A DNA stretch of 64,000 nt, taken from positions 40,980-104,979 of the forward strand of contig NZ_ATWH01000013.1 in the NCBI RefSeq assembly GCF_000421145.1, in the 5' to 3' direction. Position 1 is the first letter of the stretch, and every line of letters starts with the position of its first letter. Position numbers and translations under genes: made by a program. This stretch comes from Glaciibacter superstes DSM 21135 (GTDB taxonomy: Bacteria; Actinomycetota; Actinomycetes; Actinomycetales; Microbacteriaceae). The notes below the pieces were generated by a model, which ran no database searches, had not been told where the DNA came from, and saw only the letters and a program-made list of their open reading frames with translations. This document shows, in pieces, positions 33,608-42,379 of the stretch.

Positions 33608-34292
33608 CGCGCCACACAGAAGCAGGCATCCGAATCAGATCGATGCCGAGCCAGACCCAGGCGGCGATGAGCAAGATGTGTGGTTCTAAGGGCCCGACCG
33701 CCGGGAGCAGGAAGTCCCAGAGGAGGAAAACGACCAGGAGGATGATCGGAGTTCGCGAGAACGCGCGACTCTTCCAGCAGGCGATGCTCAGCAGGACGAG
33801 TCCGACAAACGATCCGAGCAGGTGCGGCGCCAGTGAGATCAGCAGGCCGCTCGCATCGGCCGCGAGTCCGTCGTTCAACCTCACCGCAGCTTCCGGGCCA
33901 ATCGAGCGTGTCGCCGTCGACACCGTGAGATACCCGAAGCTGAGGATGTTCTGGAACCCCCACATGCCCCAGAGGAAGAGAGGAGCGGCGACGGCGGTGA
34001 TTACCGGGGCACGCCATCGGGTCACTTGGGCCATGGCCAGCAATCCGATCGGTGCGAACAGCATGCTTACCACGTAGACGAGTTGTTCGGTTTGGGCGAG
34101 GCCGGGGTTGTCGGCACCCCAACGGATGTAGTCGACGTACTCCATATCGCCTGCCAGGATCTGGGAAAGGTAGGCAGGCAAGCCGTTCAGGATCCCTGCG
34201 AGCGCCAGGCTCACACCGGCGACGATTCGCACGGTGCCGGACAACGGAGGCGTGGTTCTTGCCTCAAGGGATGCGGATTGGACTGTAGTCAT
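33582..34292 (-). CDS. multi-TM membrane protein, first gene of signalling module 2
   Basis: 236 residues with about six hydrophobic segments. ATG 34292 is chosen because GAAAGGA lies 11 nt upstream; the frame is open to 34367. 'ALAGILNGLPAYL' near the N-terminus and 'FLLWDFLLPAVGPLEPHILL' near the C-terminus resemble the corresponding protein of module 1 (11580-12188). Between is 'LVYVVSMLFAPIGLLAMAQV'. No catalytic motif. Its place before a kinase-regulator pair twice in this window suggests it is a working part of the sensor (inference). Confidence 0.75.
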   Translation of the reverse strand: MTTVQSASLEARTTPPLSGTVRIVAGVSLALAGILNGLPAYLSQILAGDMEYVDYIRWGADNPGLAQTEQLVYVVSMLFAPIGLLAMAQVTRWRAPVITAVAAPLFLWGMWGFQNILSFGYLTVSTATRSIGPEAAVRLNDGLAADASGLLISLAPHLLGSFVGLVLLSIACWKSRAFSRTPIILLVVFLLWDFLLPAVGPLEPHILLIAAWVWLGIDLIRMPASVWRGERPHVQG

Positions 34293-34440
34293 CTCGGAGC
34301 GTCCTTTCGAAGGGAATTGCTGATCCTTCGATGATGCTGCTCGCGCAAGGCTGGACGTATGGTGCATCCGACCTATTTCTGGCCGGCTGGCGGCGGCCCG
34401 ATCGCCAGTATGGCACTCGGCTACTTCCGAATGGTCGGCC

Positions 34441-34803
34441 TCAGGTTCGGACGCCTCGGGGAGCTAACTGCGGTGCTGACGGGATGATCCCCAGCGGCAC
34501 GACGAACGTCTCGCGCTCGTTGCGGTCGATGGAATAGCACTGCCAGCCGAATCCACCGGCACCGGCGAACTCGAAGCGTGCGTCGAAGTCGACGGCATCA
34601 GGATAGTAGTGCGCGGTCTGGACCTGGCACGATGCGATGGCCGTGCGGGATGCGACGTTCATGGTGGTCAGGATTCCGGGAACCACGAGGGCGACGAGGC
34701 CGACGGCAACGATGATCCGCATTGCTGTCTTAACGCGCCTGCTGCGCAGTGGTCGCTCGTCTGGTGGCTCGTAGCCGGAGAGTTCTGGGTGCTGTTCGCT
34801 CAT
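34441..34803 (-). CDS. small single-TM membrane protein, unknown function
   Basis: 120 residues. Hydrophilic N-terminus rich in Pro and Arg ('YEPPDERPLRSRRVKTAMR'), one transmembrane segment at about residues 29-46, and an outside domain with two cysteines ('ASCQVQTAHYYPDAV' and 'GWQCYSIDRNE'). ATG 34803 has AAGAGAGC upstream. Tail 'VPLGIIPSAPQLAPRG'. No family recognised. Confidence 0.65.
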   Translation of the reverse strand: MSEQHPELSGYEPPDERPLRSRRVKTAMRIIVAVGLVALVVPGILTTMNVASRTAIASCQVQTAHYYPDAVDFDARFEFAGAGGFGWQCYSIDRNERETFVVPLGIIPSAPQLAPRGVRT

Positions 34804-34871
34804 GATTGCTCTCTTCAAGTATCGCCTGCCTCGCGTGCTCGCGCGCACTCCAGCCCGCTCCCGAATCGCCG

Positions 34872-34934
34872 ATTGCGCCCAGACGACCCGTTGCTCCGAC
34901 GATTCTGGGCGCGAATGGCGAATCTGGGCGCGAG
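34872..34934. repeat. intergenic palindromic element, family A copy 4
   Basis: Left part TTGCGCCCAGACGACCCGTT (34873-34892). The right arm word TCTGGGCGC occurs twice (34904-34912 and 34923-34931) and each can pair with GCGCCCAGA (34875-34883). It lies between the divergent genes at 34803 and 35062. Confidence 0.65.
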
Positions 34935-35049
34935 AGTGGGTTCCCGAGCAGAGTCCCGTGCGAAGTGCCGTGCGACGTCCCGCGCTAAGCTCCGCGGGCA
35001 GCGCCGTGCAGAGCGGTCCGATCGGCGCGGGCAGTTCACCGCGGATCGC

Positions 35050-35055
35050 TAAAGT
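35050..35055 (+). promoter_or_regulatory. -10 box TAAAGT, leaderless
   Basis: TAAAGT is followed by 6 nt (GTCGCC) and the ATG at 35062. Confidence 0.5.
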
Positions 35056-35061
35056 GTCGCC

Positions 35062-36288
35062 ATGGCCACACTGCAACGCCACCTCGGCACCTCGCGCGCG
35101 ATCGTCATCGGCCTGGCCGCGATGATCGGCGCCGGGGTCTTCTACGTTTGGGCGCCCGCGGCCGCCGCGGCCGGAACCGGCCTGCTGATCGGGCTGGTCA
35201 TCGCCGGGGTGATCGCGTCGTTGAACGCACTCAGTTCAGCGCAACTGGCCATGGCCTATCCGGTTTCCGGTGGCACATACGCGTACGGCCGTGCGCTGCT
35301 CGGGCCATGGTGGGGCTTCAGCGCCGGTTGGCTGTTCATGGCCGGAAAGACCGCATCGGCGGCGGCGATCGCCCTGATCGCAGGTGGCTATCTCTGGCCG
35401 GATGCTGCCCGCCCGGTCGCCGTCGCTGTGGTGGTGATCCTCGGCGTCATCAACATGACCGGAATCCGCAGCACGGCAGGAGTGAGCACGGCCATCGTCT
35501 TGACGGTGCTCTGCGGCCTGCTCGTCGTGCTGGCAGCGACGGTGTTCGGCGGCGCGCTGCAGGGTGCCAGCCTCGACGCGGAGACGATGACGGATGCCGG
35601 CTGGTACGGCATCCTTCAATCGGCGGGCCTGCTCTTCTTCTGCTTTGCCGGGTACGCACGAATGGCGACGCTCGGCGAAGAGGTCAAGGACCCGCGGCGC
35701 ACCCTTCCACGCGCGATCATCATCGCGCTCGGCATCACGTTGCTTCTCTACGCGGTGATCGGGTGGCTGTGCGTGACGATCCTCGGGCCGGTCGCCCTGG
35801 CTGAATCGGTGTCTCCGGTCGCAGACCTCCTCGGTGGCGGCGAACCATGGTCCGGTATGGCACGCATTGTCGCCGCGATCGCCTGCCTCGGCTCGCTCCT
35901 GGGCATTCTCGCCGGCCTCAGCCGCACCGGTCTGGCCATGGCCAGGGAGCGCGACCTCCCTGGCCCGCTCAGCGGCATTTCGGGACGCACGCACGCGCCG
36001 GTCGTGGCAGAGACGGTGATCGCCCTGGCCGCGATCTGTGCGGTGCTGTTCGTCGATCCGTCGCACCTCATCGGATTCTCCGCCTGCTCCGTGCTGGTCT
36101 ACTACGCGATTGCCCATCTGTCTGCGCTCCGGCAGCAGGGAACCGACCGCTGGCTTCCGCGAGTGGTGCAGTACGCAGGCGTTGCCGGATGCCTGCTGCT
36201 CGCGTTCACGCTCCCGTGGCAGGGCGTCGTGGCGTCCATGGTGTGGCTCGCTGTCGGCCTGGCTGCGCGCGGCATCCACAGTGGGTGA
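35062..36288 (+). CDS. APC family amino acid permease
   Basis: 408 residues, about twelve membrane segments. The helix-1 motif 'AMIGAGVFYVWAPAAAAAG' is seen at residues 20-38 and 'YPVSGGTYAYGRALLGPWWG' in helix 3, with 'AGYARMATLGEEVKDPRRTLPRAI' region after helix 6 (quoted in part as 'GEEVKDPRRTLP'). It is a proton-coupled amino acid or amine carrier; substrate not known. It is a stand-alone gene with its own leaderless promoter, convergent with gnd 8 bp downstream. Confidence 0.92.
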   Translation: MATLQRHLGTSRAIVIGLAAMIGAGVFYVWAPAAAAAGTGLLIGLVIAGVIASLNALSSAQLAMAYPVSGGTYAYGRALLGPWWGFSAGWLFMAGKTASAAAIALIAGGYLWPDAARPVAVAVVVILGVINMTGIRSTAGVSTAIVLTVLCGLLVVLAATVFGGALQGASLDAETMTDAGWYGILQSAGLLFFCFAGYARMATLGEEVKDPRRTLPRAIIIALGITLLLYAVIGWLCVTILGPVALAESVSPVADLLGGGEPWSGMARIVAAIACLGSLLGILAGLSRTGLAMARERDLPGPLSGISGRTHAPVVAETVIALAAICAVLFVDPSHLIGFSACSVLVYYAIAHLSALRQQGTDRWLPRVVQYAGVAGCLLLAFTLPWQGVVASMVWLAVGLAARGIHSG

Positions 36289-36296
36289 GCCGGAAG

Positions 36297-37754
36297 TCAG
36301 TGCGTGGAAGGCTTCATCGTGATCTCCGTGCGGTCGCCAGACCACAGTGTGTGGAACACGCCGGGCTCGTCGACGCGCTTATACGTGTGCGCGCCGAAGA
36401 AGTCGCGCTGGCCCTGCACCAGCGCGGCAGGAAGCCGCTCGCTGGCGAGTGAGTCGAAGTAGCTCAGTGCCGACGAGAATCCCGGCACCGGAATGCCAGA
36501 CAGCGCGGCAGTCGAAACGATCCGGCGCCAGGCCGACTCGCCTTCTGCGACGGCCTTGGCGAAGTACGGGTCGACGAGCAGGCTCGGGATCGACGCGTCG
36601 TTCGCGTAGGCGTCGACGATGCGGTTGAGGAACTGGGCGCGGATGATGCAGCCGCCGCGCCAGATTGTGGCAATGGCGCCCTTGTCGATGTCCCAGCCGT
36701 ACTTCGCTGCGCCGGCGATAATGGCGTCGAAGCCCTGCGCGTATGCGACGACCTTCGACGCGTAGAGGGCGGCCCGAACGTCGTCCTGGAAGGTGTTGCC
36801 GACGACGGCGATCTCCGGGCGCGCTGTGATCGTGGCGCGCACCGGTCCGCGCTGCTCTGGGTGGCTGGAGACCGCGCGGGCGAAGACTGCTTCAGCGATG
36901 CCGCCGACGGGCACGCCAAGGTCGAGGGCATTCTGCACGGTCCAGACGCCGGTACCCTTCGAACCGGCTTCGTCGAGCACGATGTCCACGAACGGCTTGC
37001 CGGTCTTGGCATCGACCTGGCGGAGAACCTCAGCGGTGATTTCGATCAGGTAGCTTTCGAGTTCGCCTGTGTTCCATTCGGCGAAGATGTCGGCGATGGC
37101 GGCGGGGGAGTGGCCGCCAACGTGGCGAAGGAGGTCGTAGCCCTCAGCGATGAGCTGCATGTCGGCGTACTCGATGCCGTTGTGGATCATCTTGACGAAG
37201 TGACCCGCGCCGTCTGTGCCGATGTGCGTGACGCAGGGCACGCCGTCGACGACGGCCGCGATCGATTCGAGAATCGGGCCGAGTGTCTTGTAGGCCTCCA
37301 CCGATCCGCCGGGCATGATCGATGGGCCCTTGAGGGCGCCCTCCTCGCCGCCGGAGATGCCCGCTCCGACGAAGTTCACGCCGGTGGCGCTGACCGCCTT
37401 CTCACGACGGATGGTGTCGTGGAAGTCCGCGTTTCCGCCGTCGACGATGATGTCGCCAGGTTCGAAGAGCCCGGTGAGCTGGTCGATGACGGCATCCGTG
37501 CCCTTGCCTGCCTGCACCATGATGATGGCCGTGCGAGGTTTCGCCAGCGAGGCCACGAAATCCTCGATGGACTCTGAGGCGACGAAGCCGGCATCCGCGT
37601 GTTCACTCATGAGCAGGCGTGTGCGCTCAGGGGAGCGGTTGTACACGGCGACCGTGTTCCCCTCGCGGCTGGCGAGGTTGCGGGCCAGGTTCGAACCCAT
37701 CACCGCCAGCCCGACGACGCCGATGTTTGCAGAGCCCGAAGCGGTGTCAGACAC
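36297..37754 (-). CDS. gnd: 6-phosphogluconate dehydrogenase (decarboxylating)
   Basis: 485 residues, the long form. NADP-binding 'VVGLAVMGSNLARNLASR', the substrate site 'GAGISGGEEGALKGPSIMPGG' (quoted in part as 'GISGGEEGA'), 'KMIHNGIEYADMQLIAEGY' and 'WRGGCIIRAQFLN'. It converts 6-phosphogluconate to ribulose-5-phosphate with NADPH. GTG start has AGGAGG upstream. It is 103 bp downstream of kdgK on the same strand and fits with gntK at 56549 in a gluconate branch. Confidence 0.96.
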   Translation of the reverse strand: MSDTASGSANIGVVGLAVMGSNLARNLASREGNTVAVYNRSPERTRLLMSEHADAGFVASESIEDFVASLAKPRTAIIMVQAGKGTDAVIDQLTGLFEPGDIIVDGGNADFHDTIRREKAVSATGVNFVGAGISGGEEGALKGPSIMPGGSVEAYKTLGPILESIAAVVDGVPCVTHIGTDGAGHFVKMIHNGIEYADMQLIAEGYDLLRHVGGHSPAAIADIFAEWNTGELESYLIEITAEVLRQVDAKTGKPFVDIVLDEAGSKGTGVWTVQNALDLGVPVGGIAEAVFARAVSSHPEQRGPVRATITARPEIAVVGNTFQDDVRAALYASKVVAYAQGFDAIIAGAAKYGWDIDKGAIATIWRGGCIIRAQFLNRIVDAYANDASIPSLLVDPYFAKAVAEGESAWRRIVSTAALSGIPVPGFSSALSYFDSLASERLPAALVQGQRDFFGAHTYKRVDEPGVFHTLWSGDRTEITMKPSTH

Positions 37755-37857
37755 GTTTCCTCCTGATAGTGGTTTTCCGAATCAAGCGTAGTGTGCCTGC
37801 CGAAATCGTTGTGCAAGCGCCTCGTCACAGAGCGCAACCGCTCAGCGGTTCACTTGC

Positions 37858-38808
37858 TCAGCGGTTCACCTGCTCCGTCGCGGTGAGCGCCGCCAGTTCG
37901 TCACGTCGCGGCAGGCCTTCCCAGTCGCCGATCGTCAGGCAGGCGTACGCGCCAACAGTGACCGCCGTGGTCAGCCTGGTCGGCACATCGGCACCCGCGA
38001 GGTACTCAGCCAGGTAGCCGGCCACGAAGGCGTCGCCAGCGCCGACGGTGTCGATCGCGTCCACCCGCACGGCGTCACGCAGGTAGTCGACGCCGGCAAC
38101 GGATGCCGCGGCGCCGTTCGAGCCGAGCTTGACGATGGCTTCTCCCGCGCCAAGTTCGACCAGGCGATGAGCCAGCTCTAACGGGTCGTCGGCCTCGCCG
38201 ACCGCGATGGCGGCCTCATCGTCACCGGCGAACACGATGTCGGCAAGCGGGATGATCGTGCGATAGAAGTCGCGGGCCTCGGCGCGCGACCAGAGCTTGC
38301 CGCGGTAGTTCAGGTCGAACGACACTGTCACCCCGGCTTCGCGGGCCACACGAACGGCTTCGAGGATGACCGCGGCCAGCTCAGGGGAGAGGGCGGGAGA
38401 GATGCCGGTGACGTGCAGGAGTGTGGCGCCTCTGACCAGGCCGAAGTCGACATCCGTCACGCCGAGCCGGGAACCGGCGTTGCCTGCCCGGTAGTACCAG
38501 ACGCGGGTCTCTGCACTGGTGCGCCGTTCTTTGACCATGAGCGCCGTCGCCGCGTCGGCGTCGCGGATGCCGACCACCCGCACGCCCTCTGCGCCGATCT
38601 CCCGCAGCACCAGGTCGCCAAGGGAATCCGCTCCGACCTTGCCGATCCAGGTCACATCGACGCCGAGGCGGCGGAGTCCGATGGCGACGTTGCTCTCGGC
38701 TCCGCCGATGCTCAGGTTCAGCGTGGCGCTGTGCTGCAGCAGGCCGTATCCGGGAGTCGCCATCAGCGCCATGGTCTCGCCGATGGTGACGACTCCTGCG
38801 CCGCTCAT
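37858..38808 (-). CDS. kdgK: 2-keto-3-deoxygluconate kinase (PfkB family)
   Basis: 316 residues. 'GETMALMATPGYG' at the N-terminus, 'GGAESNVAIGLRRLG' and the C-terminal ATP-binding and catalytic 'DTVGAGDAFVAGYLAEY' are PfkB signatures. The neighbours (eda, uxaA, manD, uxaC) point to KDG as substrate. It makes KDPG, which the adjacent aldolase splits. ATG overlaps the eda stop (ATGA). Confidence 0.92.
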   Translation of the reverse strand: MSGAGVVTIGETMALMATPGYGLLQHSATLNLSIGGAESNVAIGLRRLGVDVTWIGKVGADSLGDLVLREIGAEGVRVVGIRDADAATALMVKERRTSAETRVWYYRAGNAGSRLGVTDVDFGLVRGATLLHVTGISPALSPELAAVILEAVRVAREAGVTVSFDLNYRGKLWSRAEARDFYRTIIPLADIVFAGDDEAAIAVGEADDPLELAHRLVELGAGEAIVKLGSNGAAASVAGVDYLRDAVRVDAIDTVGAGDAFVAGYLAEYLAGADVPTRLTTAVTVGAYACLTIGDWEGLPRRDELAALTATEQVNR

Positions 38809-39482
38809 CGTGTGGCCGCACCGTCTGCGCTGCGGGCTTCTGCGGCGATCGACACGGCGCGTCTGGCGCGTTCGGCGAGCGCCTCGAGTGATCCACCCTT
38901 CAGCGCGTCCCCCACGAGCGGGCCGCCGAGGCTGACCGCCAGCGCGCCAGCTTTCAGCCAGGCGGGGATGTCGCCGAGCGCAATGCCGCCAGACGGTACG
39001 AACTCGATATCGGGGAACGGGCCGCGCAGGTGCGAACCGTACTGCGGCCCGACGGTCTCGGCGGGGAACACCTTGACGGCGCTCGCTCCTGCCGCCCAGG
39101 CGGAATAGAGTTCGGTCGGCGTCAGCCCGCCGGGGTAGACCGGCACGCCGGCTGACACCGCGAGTGCGATGACGTCGATGTTCACGATCGGTGTGACCAG
39201 ATAGTGCGCCCCGTTGTCGATAGCCCGTGTCGCTTGTGCGGCGTTCGTGATGGTGCCGATGCCGATCTGGGCGCCGGTGCCGACGCGCTCAAGCAGCGCA
39301 GGAAGGTGTTCCAGCGTGCCAGGGGTGCTGAGCGTCAGTTCGATCGAACGCACACCGTTTGCGACCAGCACGTCGACGACGGCGTCGTAATCGCCCGGGT
39401 CACTGGCGCGTAGCACCGCGATCACCGGGTTCTCGCGCAGCAGGGTGGACGGTGCGGTTCTGATTGGCGTGGGTGTGGTCAC
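38805..39482 (-). CDS. eda: KDPG aldolase
   Basis: 225 residues. 'NPVIAVLRASDPGDYDAVV', 'IGIGTITNAAQATRAIDNGA' (quoted as 'IGIGTITNA'), and the Schiff-base lysine in 'GASAVKVFPAETVG' fit KDPG/KHG aldolases. It splits 2-keto-3-deoxy-6-phosphogluconate to pyruvate and glyceraldehyde-3-phosphate. GTG 39482 is chosen because GGAG lies 7 nt upstream; the frame is open further. It follows a LacI gene and precedes kdgK in one operon. Confidence 0.94.
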   Translation of the reverse strand: MTTPTPIRTAPSTLLRENPVIAVLRASDPGDYDAVVDVLVANGVRSIELTLSTPGTLEHLPALLERVGTGAQIGIGTITNAAQATRAIDNGAHYLVTPIVNIDVIALAVSAGVPVYPGGLTPTELYSAWAAGASAVKVFPAETVGPQYGSHLRGPFPDIEFVPSGGIALGDIPAWLKAGALAVSLGGPLVGDALKGGSLEALAERARRAVSIAAEARSADGAATR

Positions 39483-39544
39483 GGTGACTCCTGGCGTGTG
39501 TGCGGTTGGGTGTGTGGGCGGTTGCGTTGATGGGAGACGGGTGA

Positions 39545-40576
39545 TCAGGTGACTACTGAAGTGCCGGTGTGAACGGATGTCGCGGCACGACCCCAGCGCT
39601 GTGCCGTCGATTCGCGCACGATGAGCCGGCTCGGTACAGTTCCAGTTCGCTGGTGCAGTGGGTCGAGGATCGCGGCAGCTGCCAGGGCCCCGAGGGTGCG
39701 GGACGAACTGTCGACCGTGGTCAGCGACGGCCAGGCGAGGCCGTTCGGCAATGAGTCGTCGCATCCGATGACGCTGATCCGTTCGGGAACCGCGATGCCG
39801 GTGTCGCGAAGTGCAGACAGCAAGCCGAGTGCGACCTGGTCGTTGAACGCGATGACGGCGGTCACCTCGTCGGTGTCGACACCGGCGAGCGACTCCCGGC
39901 CGCCGCTGAAGTCCGGTTGCTCCGTGCGGCTGATTATCAGTGACATCCCGAGTTCGGCGCAGACGCGGGTCAGGCTCTCTCGTTTCTGGCGACCTGACCA
40001 GGAGTGCAGAGGTCCATCGACATAGGCGATCTGCGAATGACCGAGCGCCCAGAGGTGCCGTGCCGCCTCCGTGAACCCGGGGTCGATGTCGAGCGCGATC
40101 TGGCTCAGACGATCCGGGCAGTCGGTGCCTGGCTCGAGCATGCGGTTCGCCAGAACGACGGGAAGCCGATCGGCGGCCATGGCGATGTCGGCATCCTGCA
40201 GCCTGCTGGAGGCCAGGATGAGGGCGTCAACCTGGCCGGTCATGCGTCGGATGAGGCTGCGTTCGAGTTCTGGGTTCTCGTGGGAGTCGCCAACAAGGAT
40301 GCCGATATCGCGGGCGCCGAGGACGGTCTCAAGTTCGGCGAGGAAGGAGGTGTAGAACGGGTTGGTGACATCGGGGAGGATCACGCCGACATTGCCAGTG
40401 GAGCCTGTGGCCAGACTGCGTCCGAGGCGGCTCGGAGTGTAGTCGAGCTCTTCTGCAACCCTGCACACCCGTTCCTTCGTAGATGCAACAACCGCAGCCG
40501 ACCCGCTGAGTGCCCGTGAAGCCGTGGCGACGGACACGCCGGCCGCAGTCGCCACCTGCCGTATGGTCGTCGCCAT
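39545..40576 (-). CDS. LacI family transcriptional regulator
   Basis: 343 residues. Helix-turn-helix 'VATAAGVSVATASRAL' at the N-terminus, hinge 'LDYTPSRLGRSLATG', and a periplasmic-binding-like ligand domain ('VGVILPDVTNPFY' to 'RISVIGCDDSLP'). Preceded by GGAAGG. It is the first gene of the lacI-eda-kdgK run and divergent from uxaA, with an AACCGGTT palindrome in between as a likely operator, so it probably represses the uronate genes until a pathway sugar acid binds. Confidence 0.93.
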   Translation of the reverse strand: MATTIRQVATAAGVSVATASRALSGSAAVVASTKERVCRVAEELDYTPSRLGRSLATGSTGNVGVILPDVTNPFYTSFLAELETVLGARDIGILVGDSHENPELERSLIRRMTGQVDALILASSRLQDADIAMAADRLPVVLANRMLEPGTDCPDRLSQIALDIDPGFTEAARHLWALGHSQIAYVDGPLHSWSGRQKRESLTRVCAELGMSLIISRTEQPDFSGGRESLAGVDTDEVTAVIAFNDQVALGLLSALRDTGIAVPERISVIGCDDSLPNGLAWPSLTTVDSSSRTLGALAAAAILDPLHQRTGTVPSRLIVRESTAQRWGRAATSVHTGTSVVT

Positions 40577-40621
40577 CTTGACCTTCCGACTCGAAAGAAG
40601 AATAATGGGAGGAATGAATGA

Positions 40622-40646
40622 AACCGGTTACATTGCTACTGTAACC
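40622..40646. promoter_or_regulatory. likely LacI-family operators between lacI and uxaA
   Basis: The 8-bp perfect palindrome AACCGGTT (40622-40629, centre CG) overlaps a second inverted repeat GGTTACA-ttgctac-TGTAACC (40626-40646, 7-bp arms). The region is between the divergent lacI and uxaA starts. Confidence 0.65.
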
Positions 40647-40669
40647 CACCAGTGAAGGTTGCGCCACCC

Positions 40670-42220
40670 ATGACAGTCCCCACCAGATTCGCCCTCCGCG
40701 AGGTCGCGCTTCACCTCAGCGAAACAGATGAGGTGGCGGTGGCGACCAGGGCGCTGGAGGCCGGCATCGTCATCGAACTGGGCGACGGCGGTGAGGTAAC
40801 ACTCACCGCCGACATCCCGCGAAGCCACAAGTTTGCCCTCAGACACGTGGCCGCCGGCGACCAGGTACACAAATACGGCCAGTCGATCGGGCGAGCGACG
40901 ACGAACATCGCCCCCGGCGACCATGTGCACACCCAGAACCTCGGCATGGATGACGCCGACCGAGTGCATGAGTTCGGCACGGCCCGCACGGCGCTCGCCG
41001 AAACGATGGGGGAGATGCCGACATTCCTCGGCTACCCCAGGGCCGACGGCCGCTTCGGCACGCGTAACTACATCGGTATTCTCACCTCGGTGAACTGCTC
41101 GGCCACAGCCGCCAATCTCATTGCCGACGCCTTCCGGGGGTTCGCGCTCGACGACTATGAGAACGTCGACGGCGTCATGGCACTCACCCACAACAGCGGA
41201 TGCGGGCTGGTGCCCACCAGCGAGGGCGGCCAGGTACTTCTGCGCACTCTGCGCGGCTATGCCAGCCACCCCAATTTCGGCGGGATGCTGGTGGTCGGCC
41301 TGGGCTGTGAGATGGTGCCGGTCGAGACACTGGTCGAAGGGTACGCGCTGCCGGCGGACACCATCGTGTCGACCATGAACATCCAGGGCGAGGGCGGAGT
41401 GCGCGCCACCGTCAAAGAGGGCATCGCGCGCATCCGAGCCATGCTTCCAGAGCTCAACAAGCGCACGCGGGTGCCCGCCCCGGTCTCAGAACTGGTGCTC
41501 GGCTTGAACTGCGGCGGATCGGACGGATACTCGGGGGTCACGGCGAACCCGGCGCTCGGAGTCGCCTCCGACCGGTTGGTCGCCTGGGGAGGAACGTCGA
41601 TTCTCGCAGAGACTCCCGAAGTTTTCGGTGCTGAGCATCTCTTGACCAGCCGGGCCGTCTCCGAGGCCGTCGGCCAGCGACTTCTCGACCGGATCGAGTG
41701 GTGGCAGGGTTATGCAAAGCAGGGCGGTGGAAGCCTCGACAACAATCCATCGCCCGGTAACAAGGCGGGTGGGCTGACAACGATCCTCGAGAAGTCGCTC
41801 GGAGCCGTGGCGAAAGCGGGACGCGCCGACCTGTCGGCGGTCTATGAATACGCGGAACCGGTCACAGAGCGCGGCCTCGTCTTCATGGACACCCCTGGAT
41901 ATGACCCGGTATCCGTCACCGGCATCATCGCCGGCGGCGCGACCGTCGTCTGCTTCACCACCGGCCGTGGTTCGGTCTTCGGGGCAAAGCCGACGCCGTC
42001 GATCAAACTGGCCACGAACACCGAGATGTTCGAGAAGATGGCCGACGACATGGACCTGAACGCCGGGCGCATCGTCGACGGCACGGCCACGATCGCCGAG
42101 GTCGGGAGCGAGATCTTCGACCTCATCATCCGCGTCGCCTCCGGCGAGCAGACCGTCAGCGAAGAACTCGGCGTCGGCCAGGAGGAGTTCATCCCCTGGC
42201 AGTTCGGCACCGTCACCTGA
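40670..42220 (+). CDS. uxaA: altronate dehydratase (UxaA/GarD family)
   Basis: 516 residues from ATG 40670 (a GTG at 40652 is also in frame). The N-terminal SAF domain has 'RSHKFALRHVAAGDQVHKYG' and is followed by the catalytic part with 'FGTRNYIGILTSVNCSATAA', 'THNSGCGLVPTSEGG', 'LVVGLGCEMVPVETL' and 'LNCGGSDGYSGVTANPALG'. It dehydrates D-altronate to KDG in galacturonate breakdown; galactarate dehydratases share the fold, so the substrate is set mainly by context (uxaC, kdgK, eda nearby). Confidence 0.9.
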   Translation: MTVPTRFALREVALHLSETDEVAVATRALEAGIVIELGDGGEVTLTADIPRSHKFALRHVAAGDQVHKYGQSIGRATTNIAPGDHVHTQNLGMDDADRVHEFGTARTALAETMGEMPTFLGYPRADGRFGTRNYIGILTSVNCSATAANLIADAFRGFALDDYENVDGVMALTHNSGCGLVPTSEGGQVLLRTLRGYASHPNFGGMLVVGLGCEMVPVETLVEGYALPADTIVSTMNIQGEGGVRATVKEGIARIRAMLPELNKRTRVPAPVSELVLGLNCGGSDGYSGVTANPALGVASDRLVAWGGTSILAETPEVFGAEHLLTSRAVSEAVGQRLLDRIEWWQGYAKQGGGSLDNNPSPGNKAGGLTTILEKSLGAVAKAGRADLSAVYEYAEPVTERGLVFMDTPGYDPVSVTGIIAGGATVVCFTTGRGSVFGAKPTPSIKLATNTEMFEKMADDMDLNAGRIVDGTATIAEVGSEIFDLIIRVASGEQTVSEELGVGQEEFIPWQFGTVT

Positions 42221-42275
42221 CGAGTGCGAGCGGCGGGCCGTGTCATCCACGCTCGGCGCGTCTTGCGCGTCGCCG

Positions 42276-42337
42276 TTTGCGCCGACAATCGCCGTTCGGC
42301 CGGCGATTGTCGGCACGAACGGCGATTCTCGGCGGGA
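42276..42337. repeat. intergenic palindromic element, family A copy 5
   Basis: GCCGACAATCGCCG (42281-42294) and its perfect 14-bp complement (42301-42314) enclose TTCGGC. A further right-arm copy AACGGCGATTCTCGGCG (42318-42334) follows and can compete for the left arm. It separates the convergent uxaA and manD genes and could end transcription in both directions. Confidence 0.85.
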
Positions 42338-42379
42338 AAGAACAAGCCAGCGAGGGTAGGAGGTTGCCGACGCGCCCAC

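Noticed and set aside
39483-39764. Longer eda start
   Set aside because: The extra sequence overlaps the end of lacI, has no similarity to aldolases, and GTG 39482 has a good GGAG site.
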